Assembly (NCBI RefSeq): GCF_003353065.1
Contig: NZ_CP027806.1
Coordinates: 1,025,001 to 1,089,000, forward strand
DNA: 64,000 nt
DNA from: Cyclonatronum proteinivorum
GTDB lineage: Bacteria; Bacteroidota; Rhodothermia; Balneolales; Cyclonatronaceae
Reading direction: 5' to 3'
A program made the translations under genes and the position numbers. The notes beneath the pieces are model-generated. The model was not told the DNA's origin. It was given only the letters and a program-made list of their open reading frames with translations, and did no database searches. Position 1 is the stretch's first letter. Every line of letters starts with the position of its first letter. Shown piece after piece: positions 20,307-29,532 of this stretch.

Positions 20307-21296
20307 ATGAGCAATACAAATCTCCAAATGCCAAACAGCTTGATGGTTGATGAATCCTCCGATACATTTGGTAGATTCGTTTTACAGCCATTAGAACGCG
20401 GTTACGGTGTTACAATCGGTAACTCTTTTCGCCGGGTGCTTCTTTCATCCCTGCCCGGTGTTGCGATCACAGCCATCAAAATTGATGGCGTAAAGCACGA
20501 GTACTCGAGCATTAACGGTGTTTCTGAAGATGTTTATGATATCATCCTGAACCTCAAAGGCGTACGCTTTAAGCAGGTCGAGCAGAGCACCGGAGTCATT
20601 AACGTACACATCAAAGGCCCGGGTAATTTTACCGCAGCCGATATTAATGACAACAGCGCAGAGTACACCGTACTCAACACCTCTCATCACATCGCAACCC
20701 TGGCTGAAGACGGCGAAATCCGTATTGAGCTTCACATGGGGCGTGGCCGCGGCTATGTGACCTCAGAAGAGAACATCATCGAAGAAGAAACCGATATCGG
20801 CGTTCTTCCCATCGATACCATCTTTACGCCCATCAAGTCCGTGAAATACAACGTTGAGAACGTACGCGTTGGACAGCGCACCGACTACGAAAAACTCGTG
20901 ATGGAAGTCACAACCGATGGTTCCGTAAATCCCAAGGAAGCCCTTACGATTGCTGGAAAGATTCTCAAGGATCATATCGAGAAGTTCATCACCGAAGAAA
21001 TCGAAGAGCCCTTCACACAGGAAGAAGAGGAAGTTGATGCAGAATCCATCCGCATAGCAAACCTCCTGAGAACGAGTATCGAAGATCTCAACCTCTCCGT
21101 GAGAGCTTACAACTGCCTGAAATCAGCGAACATCAACTCCATCGCTGAACTCGTTTCAAAGGATGAGACAGAGCTGTTGCGTTTCCGGAATTTCGGTAAA
21201 AAATCGCTCAACGAGCTGCAGGAAGTCATCGAAGAGAAAAACCTGCACTTCGGCATGGATATCGCCAAGTATTTAGACAAAACCAAAAATTTATAA
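20307..21296 (+). CDS. rpoA: RNA polymerase alpha subunit
   Basis: Assembles the polymerase core and contacts regulators and UP elements. 329 aa: N-terminal dimerisation domain (GRFVLQPLERGYGVTIGNSF, RRVLLSSLPG) and a C-terminal domain from about residue 250 (LRTSIEDLNLSVRAYNCLKS, LLRFRNFGKKSLNEL). An acidic linker (TQEEEEVDAE) joins them. Confidence 0.98.
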   Translation: MSNTNLQMPNSLMVDESSDTFGRFVLQPLERGYGVTIGNSFRRVLLSSLPGVAITAIKIDGVKHEYSSINGVSEDVYDIILNLKGVRFKQVEQSTGVINVHIKGPGNFTAADINDNSAEYTVLNTSHHIATLAEDGEIRIELHMGRGRGYVTSEENIIEEETDIGVLPIDTIFTPIKSVKYNVENVRVGQRTDYEKLVMEVTTDGSVNPKEALTIAGKILKDHIEKFITEEIEEPFTQEEEEVDAESIRIANLLRTSIEDLNLSVRAYNCLKSANINSIAELVSKDETELLRFRNFGKKSLNELQEVIEEKNLHFGMDIAKYLDKTKNL

Positions 21297-21308
21297 GGAA
21301 CGTACGTA

Positions 21309-21773
21309 ATGCGCCATCAGGTAAGAGGCAGAAAATTAGGGCGTACCAGTTCACACCGCAACGCAACTATGCGTGCGCTGAGCAATGCCCTCATCAAAAA
21401 CCACAGAATCGTTACGACCCTTGCCAAAGCCAAAGAGCTGCGCCGCTATGTAGAGCCGCTCATCACCCGCGCTTTGAAGGAAGATAACCCGCACAATCGC
21501 CGTCTTGTTTTTTCATTCCTGCACGACAAGTACGCCGTAACCCATCTCTTCGATGAGGTTGTACCCACGATTGGCGAACGAAACGGGGGCTACACCCGCG
21601 TCATAAAACTCGGTAACCGCTCCGGAGACGGTGCACCAACCGCAATTATCGAACTCGTTGACTACAACGAATCAACTGTAGAGTCAACCGGTTCCAAGCG
21701 CAAAAGAACCCGTCGTGGCGGCAAAAAGAAAGCCGACAACGAGCAGGATACAGAGGAAAAAGCAGAAGAGTAA
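21309..21773 (+). CDS. rplQ: 50S ribosomal protein L17
   Basis: Last gene of the operon, large-subunit tunnel-exit protein. 154 aa, longer than E. coli L17 (127), with a Lys/Glu-rich tail (RRGGKKKADNEQDTEEKAEE). Starts MRHQVRGRKLGRTSSHR. A purine-rich AAGGAA precedes the ATG by about 9 bases. A strong terminator lies 49 bases downstream. Confidence 0.97.
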   Translation: MRHQVRGRKLGRTSSHRNATMRALSNALIKNHRIVTTLAKAKELRRYVEPLITRALKEDNPHNRRLVFSFLHDKYAVTHLFDEVVPTIGERNGGYTRVIKLGNRSGDGAPTAIIELVDYNESTVESTGSKRKRTRRGGKKKADNEQDTEEKAEE

Positions 21774-21821
21774 CCCCTCCAAAACTGCGAAATGCCGGTT
21801 TCAGCGCTTCATCAAAATAAG

Positions 21822-21850
21822 GCAGTCAACTTCGGTTGGCTGCTTTTTTT
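21822..21850 (+). terminator. Rho-independent terminator of the ribosomal operon
   Basis: A 9-bp stem (21822-21830 with 21835-21843, one G-T wobble) closed by a TTCG tetraloop is followed by seven T. It lies 49 bases after rplQ and is the only strong terminator in the ~19-kb operon. Confidence 0.9.
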
Positions 21851-21894
21851 GTGTTTAAAACAAGGACAATCAGAACCGGCCAAGAGTGCTGAAA

Positions 21895-22012
21895 AAACGG
21901 CGTCCCGGGCAGTTCCGGCTTTTTTGTTTTTTGGGAAAACTCCGGGAGCATCAGGAGTTTGGCGGGCAGGCTCCGGGCCTCCAAAACGAAGATGGGGTCC
22001 TTGCTTTTTAGT
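21895..22012. repeat. Possible dispersed non-coding repeat, copy 1
   Basis: Most of the rest of the 377-bp gap between rplQ and the next gene. The stretch with GTTTTTTGGGAAAAC followed ~75 bases later by CCTTGCTTTTT resembles 27281-27375 in order and spacing of short matches (CCGG, GGGAAAAC, CATCA, GGGC, CCTTGCTTTTT). No coding potential recognised. Confidence 0.35.
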
Positions 22013-22150
22013 GTGTGTAACCAGGCTGCGGAGATCAGCAAAGACGTGGTATCATAAAAAAAATCAGCGCCGATAGAAGAAAGCGTACACGTTCCGAAAT
22101 TTGAATCAGCACGCCAAAACCTGATAGGAATCTGTACCCATCAGACCTCA

Positions 22151-23281
22151 TCACCCATGTGAAGAAAACCAGGCTGCGGCAGCTTCGGCGGCATGTTCCG
22201 CGCTTGCGACCGCGCCCTCCATGTAGCCGGGATGCACGGAAGCCGTTTCCGTGCCCGATAGGATAAGCCGCCCGCCCAGCAGCGGCTGACGAAATACCGG
22301 ATGTCCGTTGTGCTGATGCGGCGGGATAAAGCCGGAATGCGGACTGTGTGTGAAGGCTTCCTGTTTCCAGTTGCACTCATAGTAGGTGCCATGATCACCC
22401 GCTTGCGTGCCGAGCAGCCGGTTGAGCTGTTTGGTCGCGGCGGCTTCACGGTCTTCAGGCGTAAGCTCCGAAAGACCCGGGTGCAGAAAACCGATGAGGG
22501 CATGATCCCGCTCTGAGGAATGATCATAAAGTTCGGTAAACGGGCCTGCATTACTGAACAGGGTGGTGACTGCCCCATCCTCCTGCCGGAACAACCGCGG
22601 ATGCGTGCTGGAAAATCCCGCTTTGATTGATTCAGACATCCAGGTGTGGGTTTGGGAAGCAATGCGGTGCAGGGTACCCGGCAGAGGGGGATCAAAAATA
22701 ATGCTGTGCGTAAGCAGACGCGGCGGAAGGGTGCTGATAATCACCGAAGCAGCATAACCTTCATCCGGGGTTTCAACCAGCATTTTTGTAGTTGCACCGG
22801 AATTGGCGGAAGCAGCCTCCGTGGAACCTTCCTGTTCATCACGTACCGCCCGCACAGCAAGAGGCGGCGCATTGCATACAAGTTCGCCCTCACCAAGGGA
22901 GGAAATCAAAGCCGTTATAATCCGGTCTGTGCCCCCCTTAATCCGAAAGCTTTGCGGCTCGCCGGATGGCAGCTGAACCCGTTGCGGGGGCTGCGCGGGT
23001 GAAAATTCATAAACCGCTTCGCTGCCCATGCGCTGCGGAATGGTCTCAATGCCGAGGCGCGTCAGCAGTTTTTGCAGACGCCGGTGATCGGGTGAGAGCC
23101 AGGTTGCACCCATCTCGAGTGGTGCCGCAGCTTCCGGACGCAGCGTGCGGATACGCCCGCCGGGTTCAGGCCGTGCTTCAAGAATTCGCAGTCGCAAATC
23201 AGGCCGTTGCTGCCGCAGCAGATGGGCCGTGAGCAGGCCGGAAAGACCGGCACCAAGAATCAGAATGTCAGATGTTTTCAT
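22151..23281 (-). CDS. FAD-dependent amine oxidase family protein
   Basis: Flavoprotein of the monoamine-oxidase/protoporphyrinogen-oxidase superfamily; the substrate cannot be told. The ATG at 23281 gives 376 aa starting directly before the Rossmann FAD motif ILGAGLSGLLTAHLL and EARPEPGGRIRT. The upstream extension to 23413 has no family features and is not used. Near the C-terminus GTETASVHPGYMEGAV is the second FAD-binding signature. Stands alone, convergent with the ribosomal operon and divergent from the next gene. Confidence 0.85.
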   Translation of the reverse strand: MKTSDILILGAGLSGLLTAHLLRQQRPDLRLRILEARPEPGGRIRTLRPEAAAPLEMGATWLSPDHRRLQKLLTRLGIETIPQRMGSEAVYEFSPAQPPQRVQLPSGEPQSFRIKGGTDRIITALISSLGEGELVCNAPPLAVRAVRDEQEGSTEAASANSGATTKMLVETPDEGYAASVIISTLPPRLLTHSIIFDPPLPGTLHRIASQTHTWMSESIKAGFSSTHPRLFRQEDGAVTTLFSNAGPFTELYDHSSERDHALIGFLHPGLSELTPEDREAAATKQLNRLLGTQAGDHGTYYECNWKQEAFTHSPHSGFIPPHQHNGHPVFRQPLLGGRLILSGTETASVHPGYMEGAVASAEHAAEAAAAWFSSHG

Positions 23282-23471
23282 GCGGGGAAGAACAAAGCCG
23301 GTTGCTGCAGGATTCACCATAAAATGGAATTCAGCCCTGCCCTGCAATGTTATCTCATCTATAACCATAAGGGCAGCATTAACTTGACGGCTAAACTCAA
23401 AAAAGCTTCCCATACGCCAAAGTAAAATAAGAAAGAAGCAAACTATTCAACCCATCACAGAGAGACGACTT

Positions 23472-24347
23472 ATGAATATACGCAGCACACATTCCCCCAA
23501 AGCACGCACAGCCAACAGGAAGAAGCATAGCAAGAAACGATGGCTGAAGCTGCAGGTACTCTTATTGGTCATGCTGTTAATGGCAGGCACCCATACTGTT
23601 TACGGACAGAGCCCGGACGATCCGGTCATTCCGGAAGGAATCGGCGTACAGCAGGAATCACTGACCGGGCTGCAGATCGGCCTCGATATCGAAACCGGCG
23701 GATTCTGGTTTTCCCGCAACGACGCCCGTATTCCCGGAGATACCGGGACCAAATTCGACCTCCGCGACCTCACCGGAACAAGTCCGGAGCCCTTCATCCG
23801 GCTCAACCTGAAACTGGGCTTCGGCGATCGGCACAATGTCCGGCTGTTGTTTGCTCCCCTTGCCAAAACCGGCACCGGACAGCTTTCGGAGCTCGTACGC
23901 TTTGAAGATTCCGAATTTGCGCCCAGCCTGCCAACCGAAGGCACCTTCAGATTCAACACCTACCGCGCAACCTACCGCTACGACTTTTTCCGCAACGACC
24001 GCTGGGAAATCGGTGCAGGGGCGGCGGTGCTGATCCGTGATGCGAAAATTGAACTCACGCAGGGAGAACTGAACGAGCGGAATACCGACCTCGGCTTTGT
24101 GCCGCTCCTGCACTTTCGCACCTCCGCTTTCCTGACGGACCGCTTCACGGCCGTGCTCGATGCCGAAGGGCTGATCGCACCGCAGGGACGTGCCTTCGAC
24201 GTAAGCCTGCACGCAGATTACCGCCTCAGTGATGCCTTCAGCGTTTTCGCCGGCTACCGCTTTCTTGATGGCGGCGCGGATAATGATGAAGTGTACAGCT
24301 TCGCCTGGATCAACTACCTCAAAGCGGGACTCAGTTTTCGTATTTGA
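23472..24347 (+). CDS. Predicted outer-membrane beta-barrel protein
   Basis: 291 aa of unknown function. A basic start (KKRWLKLQ) and hydrophobic stretch (VLLLVMLLMAG) ending in VYGQ form a signal peptide with a cut near residue 46. The rest alternates short amphipathic strands rich in aromatic residues and Arg/Asp turns (RFNTYRATYRYDFFRNDRWEIGAGAAV), ending in SFRI, a C-terminal aromatic/hydrophobic strand typical of Gram-negative barrels. No specific family recognised. Confidence 0.7.
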   Translation: MNIRSTHSPKARTANRKKHSKKRWLKLQVLLLVMLLMAGTHTVYGQSPDDPVIPEGIGVQQESLTGLQIGLDIETGGFWFSRNDARIPGDTGTKFDLRDLTGTSPEPFIRLNLKLGFGDRHNVRLLFAPLAKTGTGQLSELVRFEDSEFAPSLPTEGTFRFNTYRATYRYDFFRNDRWEIGAGAAVLIRDAKIELTQGELNERNTDLGFVPLLHFRTSAFLTDRFTAVLDAEGLIAPQGRAFDVSLHADYRLSDAFSVFAGYRFLDGGADNDEVYSFAWINYLKAGLSFRI

Positions 24348-24419
24348 AGCAAGCTCATAAGCTGGACAAACCTACGTTTTCCGGCTTGCTCAGGAGTTAC
24401 ACTTTCTGCATAAAGAGAA

Positions 24420-24450
24420 GGCAGACCCGAAAACCGGAGCTGCCTTTTTT
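24420..24450 (+). terminator. Probable terminator after the barrel protein
   Basis: Stem GGCAG/CTGCC (24420-24424 with 24440-24444), with an inner CCG/CGG pairing across a mismatch, is followed by six T. Seventy-two bases after the stop at 24347. Confidence 0.5.
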
Positions 24451-24619
24451 ACGATCCAAACATGCACCTGCGGTGCTTTAATTGGGGGGGGAATCTTTTG
24501 TCTACAAAGATTTAGCGCCTGCCGGAGTTATTTGGAAATAAACATCCCAAAACGCTTCATTTCAACAACGGCGTAAATCGTATTCGGGAATCAGCAAAGC
24601 ACATCAAAGGTCAGCATCC

Positions 24620-25999
24620 CTACACATAGCCGTTAATCATCACATTGCGGTAGAGCTGTTTGAGAATGTGCACCTTGAAATTCCACCAGAGACGGGTTTC
24701 CCGGGTTGATTGATAAATCCACTCGTTGACCAGTTCGCCGTTGAAGTCGAACTCGAACATCATGCAGCGTCCGTGACGGGTGAGCAGCGGACAGCCTGAG
24801 GTGCCGTCGTACAGATTGCTGAGGGAGCGGCCCATGGCGACATCCACAATATTGCCGGCAACCGCAGGTGCCTGTTTGCGGATAGTCGCTGCCGTTTTCG
24901 GCGCTCCGGTCGCGGCACAATCGCCCACCGCGAAAACGTTCGGGAAGCGTTTGTGCTGCAGGGTTTCCCGGTCGACTTCCACCTGACCGCCAATACCCTC
25001 CGCGGTGAGTGGCCCTTCCCGCAGGGGCTTCGGGGTCTGAAACCGCGGCATGGGATGCAGTAAATCATAGGGCTGACGCACCTCACGGGTGTTGCCATCC
25101 GGCAGACGTTTCTCAAAATACGCCACGCGGTCGGCTGTGCTGATCGCCTTCAGCTCGGTATGATAATGGTTGTGCATACCCCGGTCTTCCATCATCGGCA
25201 TGATGATTTTATCAATCTTGGGCACAACAGGGAAGAGGGAAGCCTGAGGCGAGTAAAAATGAACGTCAATTTCTTCCCGCCGGCCCTTGCGGCGGAACAT
25301 ATCCTCTGTGAGCCAGGTGATTTTCTGAGGCGCACCTCCGCACTTCACGTAGCCGCTGGGATAGGTTGTTACAAATTTGCCGCGCTCAAAACGATCGGCG
25401 AGCGCCTTAAACTTGATGCCCGATTGCACATCATAAATATTGGCGGCATGATCGGTCTGCAGGGCGTCGCGCAGGCCTTCAACTGAGTCAAGGTTGGTCT
25501 GCACGCCCATGGCAACGACGAGATAATCATAAGAAATGACCTCGCCTTTTTCGGTAATCACGCGGTTCTCATCCGGCTCGAAAGCCTTCACATAGTCCTT
25601 CACCCACTTCATGTTGGGCATCATAAGGGAAGCCTGATCATAAATCACTTCGTCGGGCCGGTAGACCCCAGCGGCCACAAGCGTGTAGCCGGGCTGATAG
25701 TGATGCTCCGATCTGGGTTCAATGACGGTGATTTCCATATCCGGCACCGCCCGAAGCAGGCGCGCAGCAACCGTGAGTCCCGCGATACTACCTCCGGCAA
25801 CCACAATTTTCAGTTTACGCAGCGCTTTTGACTCGCGCCGGTTGACCTCCAGACTCTTCCGGTAACCTACAACGCCGGCACCGCCCCCAACGAGCAGCGC
25901 GCCACCGCCGAAACCAATATACTTAAGCGCATCGCGGCGGCTGATACCACCGCTTTCGTTTTCCTGTTGCCCGTCGGGCGAATTGCGTTCATCCATCAT
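24620..25999 (-). CDS. sqr: Sulfide:quinone oxidoreductase, type II-like, with Tat signal
   Basis: Predicted to oxidise sulfide to polysulfide/sulfane sulfur and pass electrons to quinone. 459 aa. Residues 20-50 form a twin-arginine signal (SRRDALKYIGFGGGALLVGG). FAD motif VVAGGSIAGLT near 67, then HYQPGYTLVAAG near 100, as in SQR. Both redox cysteines of type II enzymes are in context: C220 in YVKCGGAPQKITW and C403 in YDGTSGCPLL; the second FAD motif is FAVGDCAATGAPKTA. It stands alone and diverges from the next gene. A related flavocytochrome-type reductase is less likely because of the two cysteine contexts. Confidence 0.85.
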   Translation of the reverse strand: MMDERNSPDGQQENESGGISRRDALKYIGFGGGALLVGGGAGVVGYRKSLEVNRRESKALRKLKIVVAGGSIAGLTVAARLLRAVPDMEITVIEPRSEHHYQPGYTLVAAGVYRPDEVIYDQASLMMPNMKWVKDYVKAFEPDENRVITEKGEVISYDYLVVAMGVQTNLDSVEGLRDALQTDHAANIYDVQSGIKFKALADRFERGKFVTTYPSGYVKCGGAPQKITWLTEDMFRRKGRREEIDVHFYSPQASLFPVVPKIDKIIMPMMEDRGMHNHYHTELKAISTADRVAYFEKRLPDGNTREVRQPYDLLHPMPRFQTPKPLREGPLTAEGIGGQVEVDRETLQHKRFPNVFAVGDCAATGAPKTAATIRKQAPAVAGNIVDVAMGRSLSNLYDGTSGCPLLTRHGRCMMFEFDFNGELVNEWIYQSTRETRLWWNFKVHILKQLYRNVMINGYV

Positions 26000-26331
26000 A
26001 ATACAGCTGTTAAAAATCTATGATTAACTGCATGCGATGTACGGACTGTCATAAACGCACTGCAGCACGACCTCAGGAATTTTCCGGCAAAAACCTTAAT
26101 AACCTGATAGCTATATAATAATATAAGGGTTATTAATTTGCAAGTTCCAAGAAGTAACCCGTTTGCAGTACAGTTTTCGCCCTTTTAACTTCTCACAGCG
26201 ATATCCCGTCAGGACTTGGACATCCGTCTTTTGGAAAAGCCTGCGTAAACCAATAGTTTACCTAAAATGCATCATGAACGTGACACCTGCGGTTTGCTTC
26301 CCCAAACTATTCCTTCAAAAACCCAAAAACC
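26000..26331. other. Intergenic region between divergent sqr and an exported protein
   Basis: 332 bp without a gene. The middle (about 26095-26145) is very AT-rich, with short direct TAATA repeats, and is the likely promoter zone for one or both genes. No clear TAnnTTTG element, operator palindrome or RNA structure was found. Confidence 0.4.
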
Positions 26332-27171
26332 ATGAAAAAAATATCTTTTTCAGCCAGGCTGTTCAGCCTGATGCTTGCCATACTTTTCATGCCCGTACTC
26401 CTCAGCGCACAGCCCTCTGCCACGCAGCTCCTCAACGACATCAAGCGGACCAATGCCGGCTACCTTTCCGGTGTTGAAACCGTGTCGCTTGTTAATGCGA
26501 TGGAAGGCTTCGGTTTTACCATGCAGGAGCGCGAGCACTATCGCAAAATCACGGAAGCCGGACACACGCGTCTTGTCGGGGAAGAGGAAGGCGACGATAT
26601 CAGTATGGTCGGCCTGCTCAACCTCAGTGCCGATGACCTTGCTGCACTTGTGAACGGTGCCTCCCGCATCGGGACCGAGCGCCGCGACGGGCAGCGGATG
26701 ATTACCCTTTTTGTGGATGATCCCGATGTAATTGAATCCTTCGGCGACCCCTTGCCTGAGGCAGATGATGAAGACGATTTCGAAGACTTCAGCTTCGTTA
26801 GCATGAAGCTGTGGATAGGCGCCGCTGATTACCTTCTCTATCATGTTGAAAGCACACTTGAAAACGATCAGGGTGCACAAATGGAGGTCATCTTTACCCT
26901 GTCTGACTACGAGCGGCACAGCGGTCTGCCCCTGCCCGGTCAGGTTGAGGTTACTATGAAAGGCCTTGGTGCCCTTATGGACGATTCCGAGCTTGCGGAA
27001 ACCCGCCGGGAATTGGAAGAAATGATGGCAGAGCTTGAAAACATGCCCGAAGCACAGCGCAATATGATTCTCTCCCAAATGGGCCCGCAGCTCGAACAGT
27101 TCGAGCAAATGATGGAGGGAGGCGACACCTCCTTCGCCATTAAAATTCAGGACGTCAGAATCAACGAATAA
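26332..27171 (+). CDS. Exported protein of unknown function
   Basis: 279 aa with a classical signal peptide (MKKISFSARLFSLMLAILF...LLSAQ, cut after about residue 27). The mature part is acidic, with a DEDDFEDF run near residue 150 and alternating strand segments, and ends in a Met-rich helical region (EEMMAELENMPEAQRNMI). The size and layout loosely recall periplasmic LolA/LppX-type carriers (inference only, no motif). Followed by a hairpin terminator. Confidence 0.7.
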   Translation: MKKISFSARLFSLMLAILFMPVLLSAQPSATQLLNDIKRTNAGYLSGVETVSLVNAMEGFGFTMQEREHYRKITEAGHTRLVGEEEGDDISMVGLLNLSADDLAALVNGASRIGTERRDGQRMITLFVDDPDVIESFGDPLPEADDEDDFEDFSFVSMKLWIGAADYLLYHVESTLENDQGAQMEVIFTLSDYERHSGLPLPGQVEVTMKGLGALMDDSELAETRRELEEMMAELENMPEAQRNMILSQMGPQLEQFEQMMEGGDTSFAIKIQDVRINE

Positions 27172-27180
27172 GCAAAAATA

Positions 27181-27228
27181 ACAGGCTTTTAGTGCCGGAA
27201 CCAAAGCCCGCGCTGAAAGCCTGTTTAC
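27181..27228 (+). terminator. Probable terminator after the exported protein
   Basis: A 9-bp perfect outer stem (ACAGGCTTT 27181-27189 with AAAGCCTGT 27216-27224) with a further inner 4-bp pairing is followed by only three T. Ten bases after the stop codon. Confidence 0.5.
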
Positions 27229-27280
27229 ATTTAAAGAGGCGGTACCACACCTCCTGCCCCGAAGTTCAGGCGCACTACCT

Positions 27281-27375
27281 GTACCGGTTCTGTTTTTTTG
27301 GGGAAAACGCCGTGAACATCACTGGCTGCGGTGAAAGCTCAGGGCACCCCAAATCGGTGTTGTGCGCCTTGCTTT
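27281..27375. repeat. Possible dispersed non-coding repeat, copy 2
   Basis: Resembles 21895-22012: CCGG, a T run, GGGGAAAAC, CATCAC, GGGCACCCCAAA and CCTTGCTTTTTT come in the same order and at similar distances. Identity is moderate and was judged by eye. Confidence 0.35.
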
Positions 27376-27470
27376 TTTGTTATGGCGGTAGAATCGCAAA
27401 TTTTTCTGTCAAAACAGCTACGGATGACGGGCTAAATCCCATTTTTGGGGGCAATCAGCCCGCCCTCGTT

Positions 27471-29502
27471 TTTGAACAGGATTTTTAGGATTGCAGGATG
27501 AACAGGATGATTGTGGGACCGTGGAAGGCTCTCTTCTTTAATGCGGACAAAACCATTCGGTTATTCATGGATTCGCGCCATTGATTATTGAACCCTGACC
27601 AGAAGTAAAATGAGGAATTGCGCACTACGCCCGTCCATCCAAAAATGAATGTACCGAGATCCCAACCTGGTCCGACACCGAATCAACCCTGAAGGGGTTG
27701 CATGTTTATAGAAAAATGCGTTGCCCCCACCATTCCCCCGCGCGCGCCGAAGGCGCGCATGCGGGGCCGGGCGTACAGCCCGTAACAAACCCGCAACAGC
27801 CGTGGCGTAGAGACGCAGTGCATTGCGTCTCTACCGTGCCGGGACACGACCTCAATTTTCAATATCTGAATCCCCAATCACGTCCGCTCCTTTTTTTGAA
27901 CAGGATTTATAGGATTACAGGATGAACAGGATGATTTTAGGTTTGTGAAAAGCTCCTCAATTCATGCGGACAAAATCTATCGGTTGCTCAATGATTCCCA
28001 CCATTGTTTCTTTAACCGCAACAGCCATGCAATAAAAAAATGCGCACTACGCCCGTCCATCCAAAAAATGAATGTACCGAGATCCCAACCTGGTCCGGCA
28101 CCGGATCAACCCTGAAGGGGTTGCATGTTTATAGAAAAATGCAACGCCCCCCACCATTTTCCGCGCACGCCGAAGGCGCGCCCGCGGGGCCGCGGGGCCG
28201 GGCTGTACAGCCCGAAACAAACCCGCAACAGCCGCGGCGTAGAGACGCAATGCATTGCGTCTCTACCGTGCAGGCACACGACCCCAAATCCCGTCCGTCC
28301 CTGTTTTGAACAGGATTTTTATGATTTACAGGATGGACAGGATGATTTTGGGACGTCAGAAGGCTCTCCTCTTTAATGCGGACAAAATCTTTCGGTTGTT
28401 CAATGATTCCCACCATTGTTTCTTTAATCGCAACCAGGCATTGAACGAAAAAATGCCCACAATGCCCGTCCATTCAAAAATGAATGTTCCGAGATCCCAA
28501 CCTGGTCCGACACCGGATCAACCCTGAAGGGGTTGCATGTTTATAGAAAAATGCAACGCCCCCCACCATTTTCCGCGCACGCCGAAGGCGCGCCCGCGGG
28601 GCCGCGGGGCCGGGCTGTACAGCCCGAAACAAACCCGCAACAGCCGCGGCGTAGAGACGCAATGCATTGCGTCTCTACCGTGCAGGCACACGACCCCAAA
28701 TCCCGTCCGTCCCTGTTTTGAACAGGATTTTTATGATTTACAGGATGGACAGGATGATTTTGGGACGTCAGAAGGCTCTCCTCTTTAATGCGGACAAAAT
28801 CTTTCGGTTGTTCAATGATTCCCACCATTGTTTCTTTAATCGCAACCAGGCATTGAACGAAAAAATGCCCACAATGCCCGTCCATTCAAAAATGAATGTT
28901 CCGAGATCCCAACCTGGTCCGGCACCGGATCAACCCTGAAGGGGTTGCATGTTTATAGAAACCGCACCGCCTCCCACCATTCCCCCGCGCGCGCCGAAGG
29001 CGCGCATGCGGGGCCGGGCGTACAGCCCGTAACAAACCCGCAACAGCCGTGGCGTAGAGACGCAGTGCATTGCGTCTCTACCGTGCCGGGACACGACCTC
29101 AATTTTCAATATCTGAATCCCCAATCACGTCCGCTCCTTTTTTTGAACAGGATTTATAGGATTACAGGATGAACAGGATGATTTTAGGTTTGTGAAAAGC
29201 TCCTCAATTCATGCGGACAAAATCTATCGGTTGCTCAATGATTCCCACCATTGTTTCTTTAACCGCAACAGCCATGCAATAAAAAAATGCCCACAATGCC
29301 CGTCCATTCAAAAATGAATGTTCCGAGATCCCAACCTGGTCCGGCACCGGATCAACCCTGAAGGGGTTGTATGTTTATAGAAAATGCGTTGCCCCACCAT
29401 TCCCCCGCGCGCGCCGAAGGCGCGCATGCGGGGCCGGGCGTACAGCCCGAAACAAACCCGAGACAAATCTGGCGTAGAGACGCAATGCATTGCGTCTCTA
29501 CG
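27471..29502. repeat. Tandem array of ~412-422-bp palindrome-rich repeats (half unit plus five units)
   Basis: Unit starts (GCCCGTCCAT) fall at 27629, 28051, 28464, 28876 and 29298, giving periods of 422, 413, 412 and 422; a half unit precedes the first and the last is cut at 29502. Each unit holds, in order: CAACCCTGAAGGGGTTG (27684-27700 in unit 1), a GC-rich hairpin GCGCGCC/GGCGCGC (27742-27758), GGGC/GCCC (27769-27781), a 28-bp palindrome beginning GTAGAGACGC (27807-27834), and a block with several ACAGGAT copies (27896-27936). No unit codes for a recognisable protein; open frames in them are by-products of the GC-rich hairpins. Confidence 0.9.
28125..28948. repeat. Near-identical 412-bp tandem duplication inside the array
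   Basis: 28125-28536 and 28537-28948 are almost identical (the same 114-codon antisense frame is repeated exactly), while the outer units match each other better than these. This points to a recent duplication of one unit. Confidence 0.85.
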
Positions 29503-29532
29503 ACGTGCTCTGCCCGCCTCAGCCGCTGACCT

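Noticed and set aside
22035-22376. Minus-strand frame overlapping the amine-oxidase C-terminus
   Set aside because: Different frame from the FAD protein whose C-terminal signature lies there; no independent support.
28129-28885. Repeated 114-codon and other frames in the repeat array as a multicopy gene family
   Set aside because: They run through GC-rich palindromes, exist on both strands and change with small unit differences; no protein features.
27684-29502. CRISPR array
   Set aside because: Units are ~412-422 bp with palindromes and no 25-40-bp spacers; no cas genes in the window.
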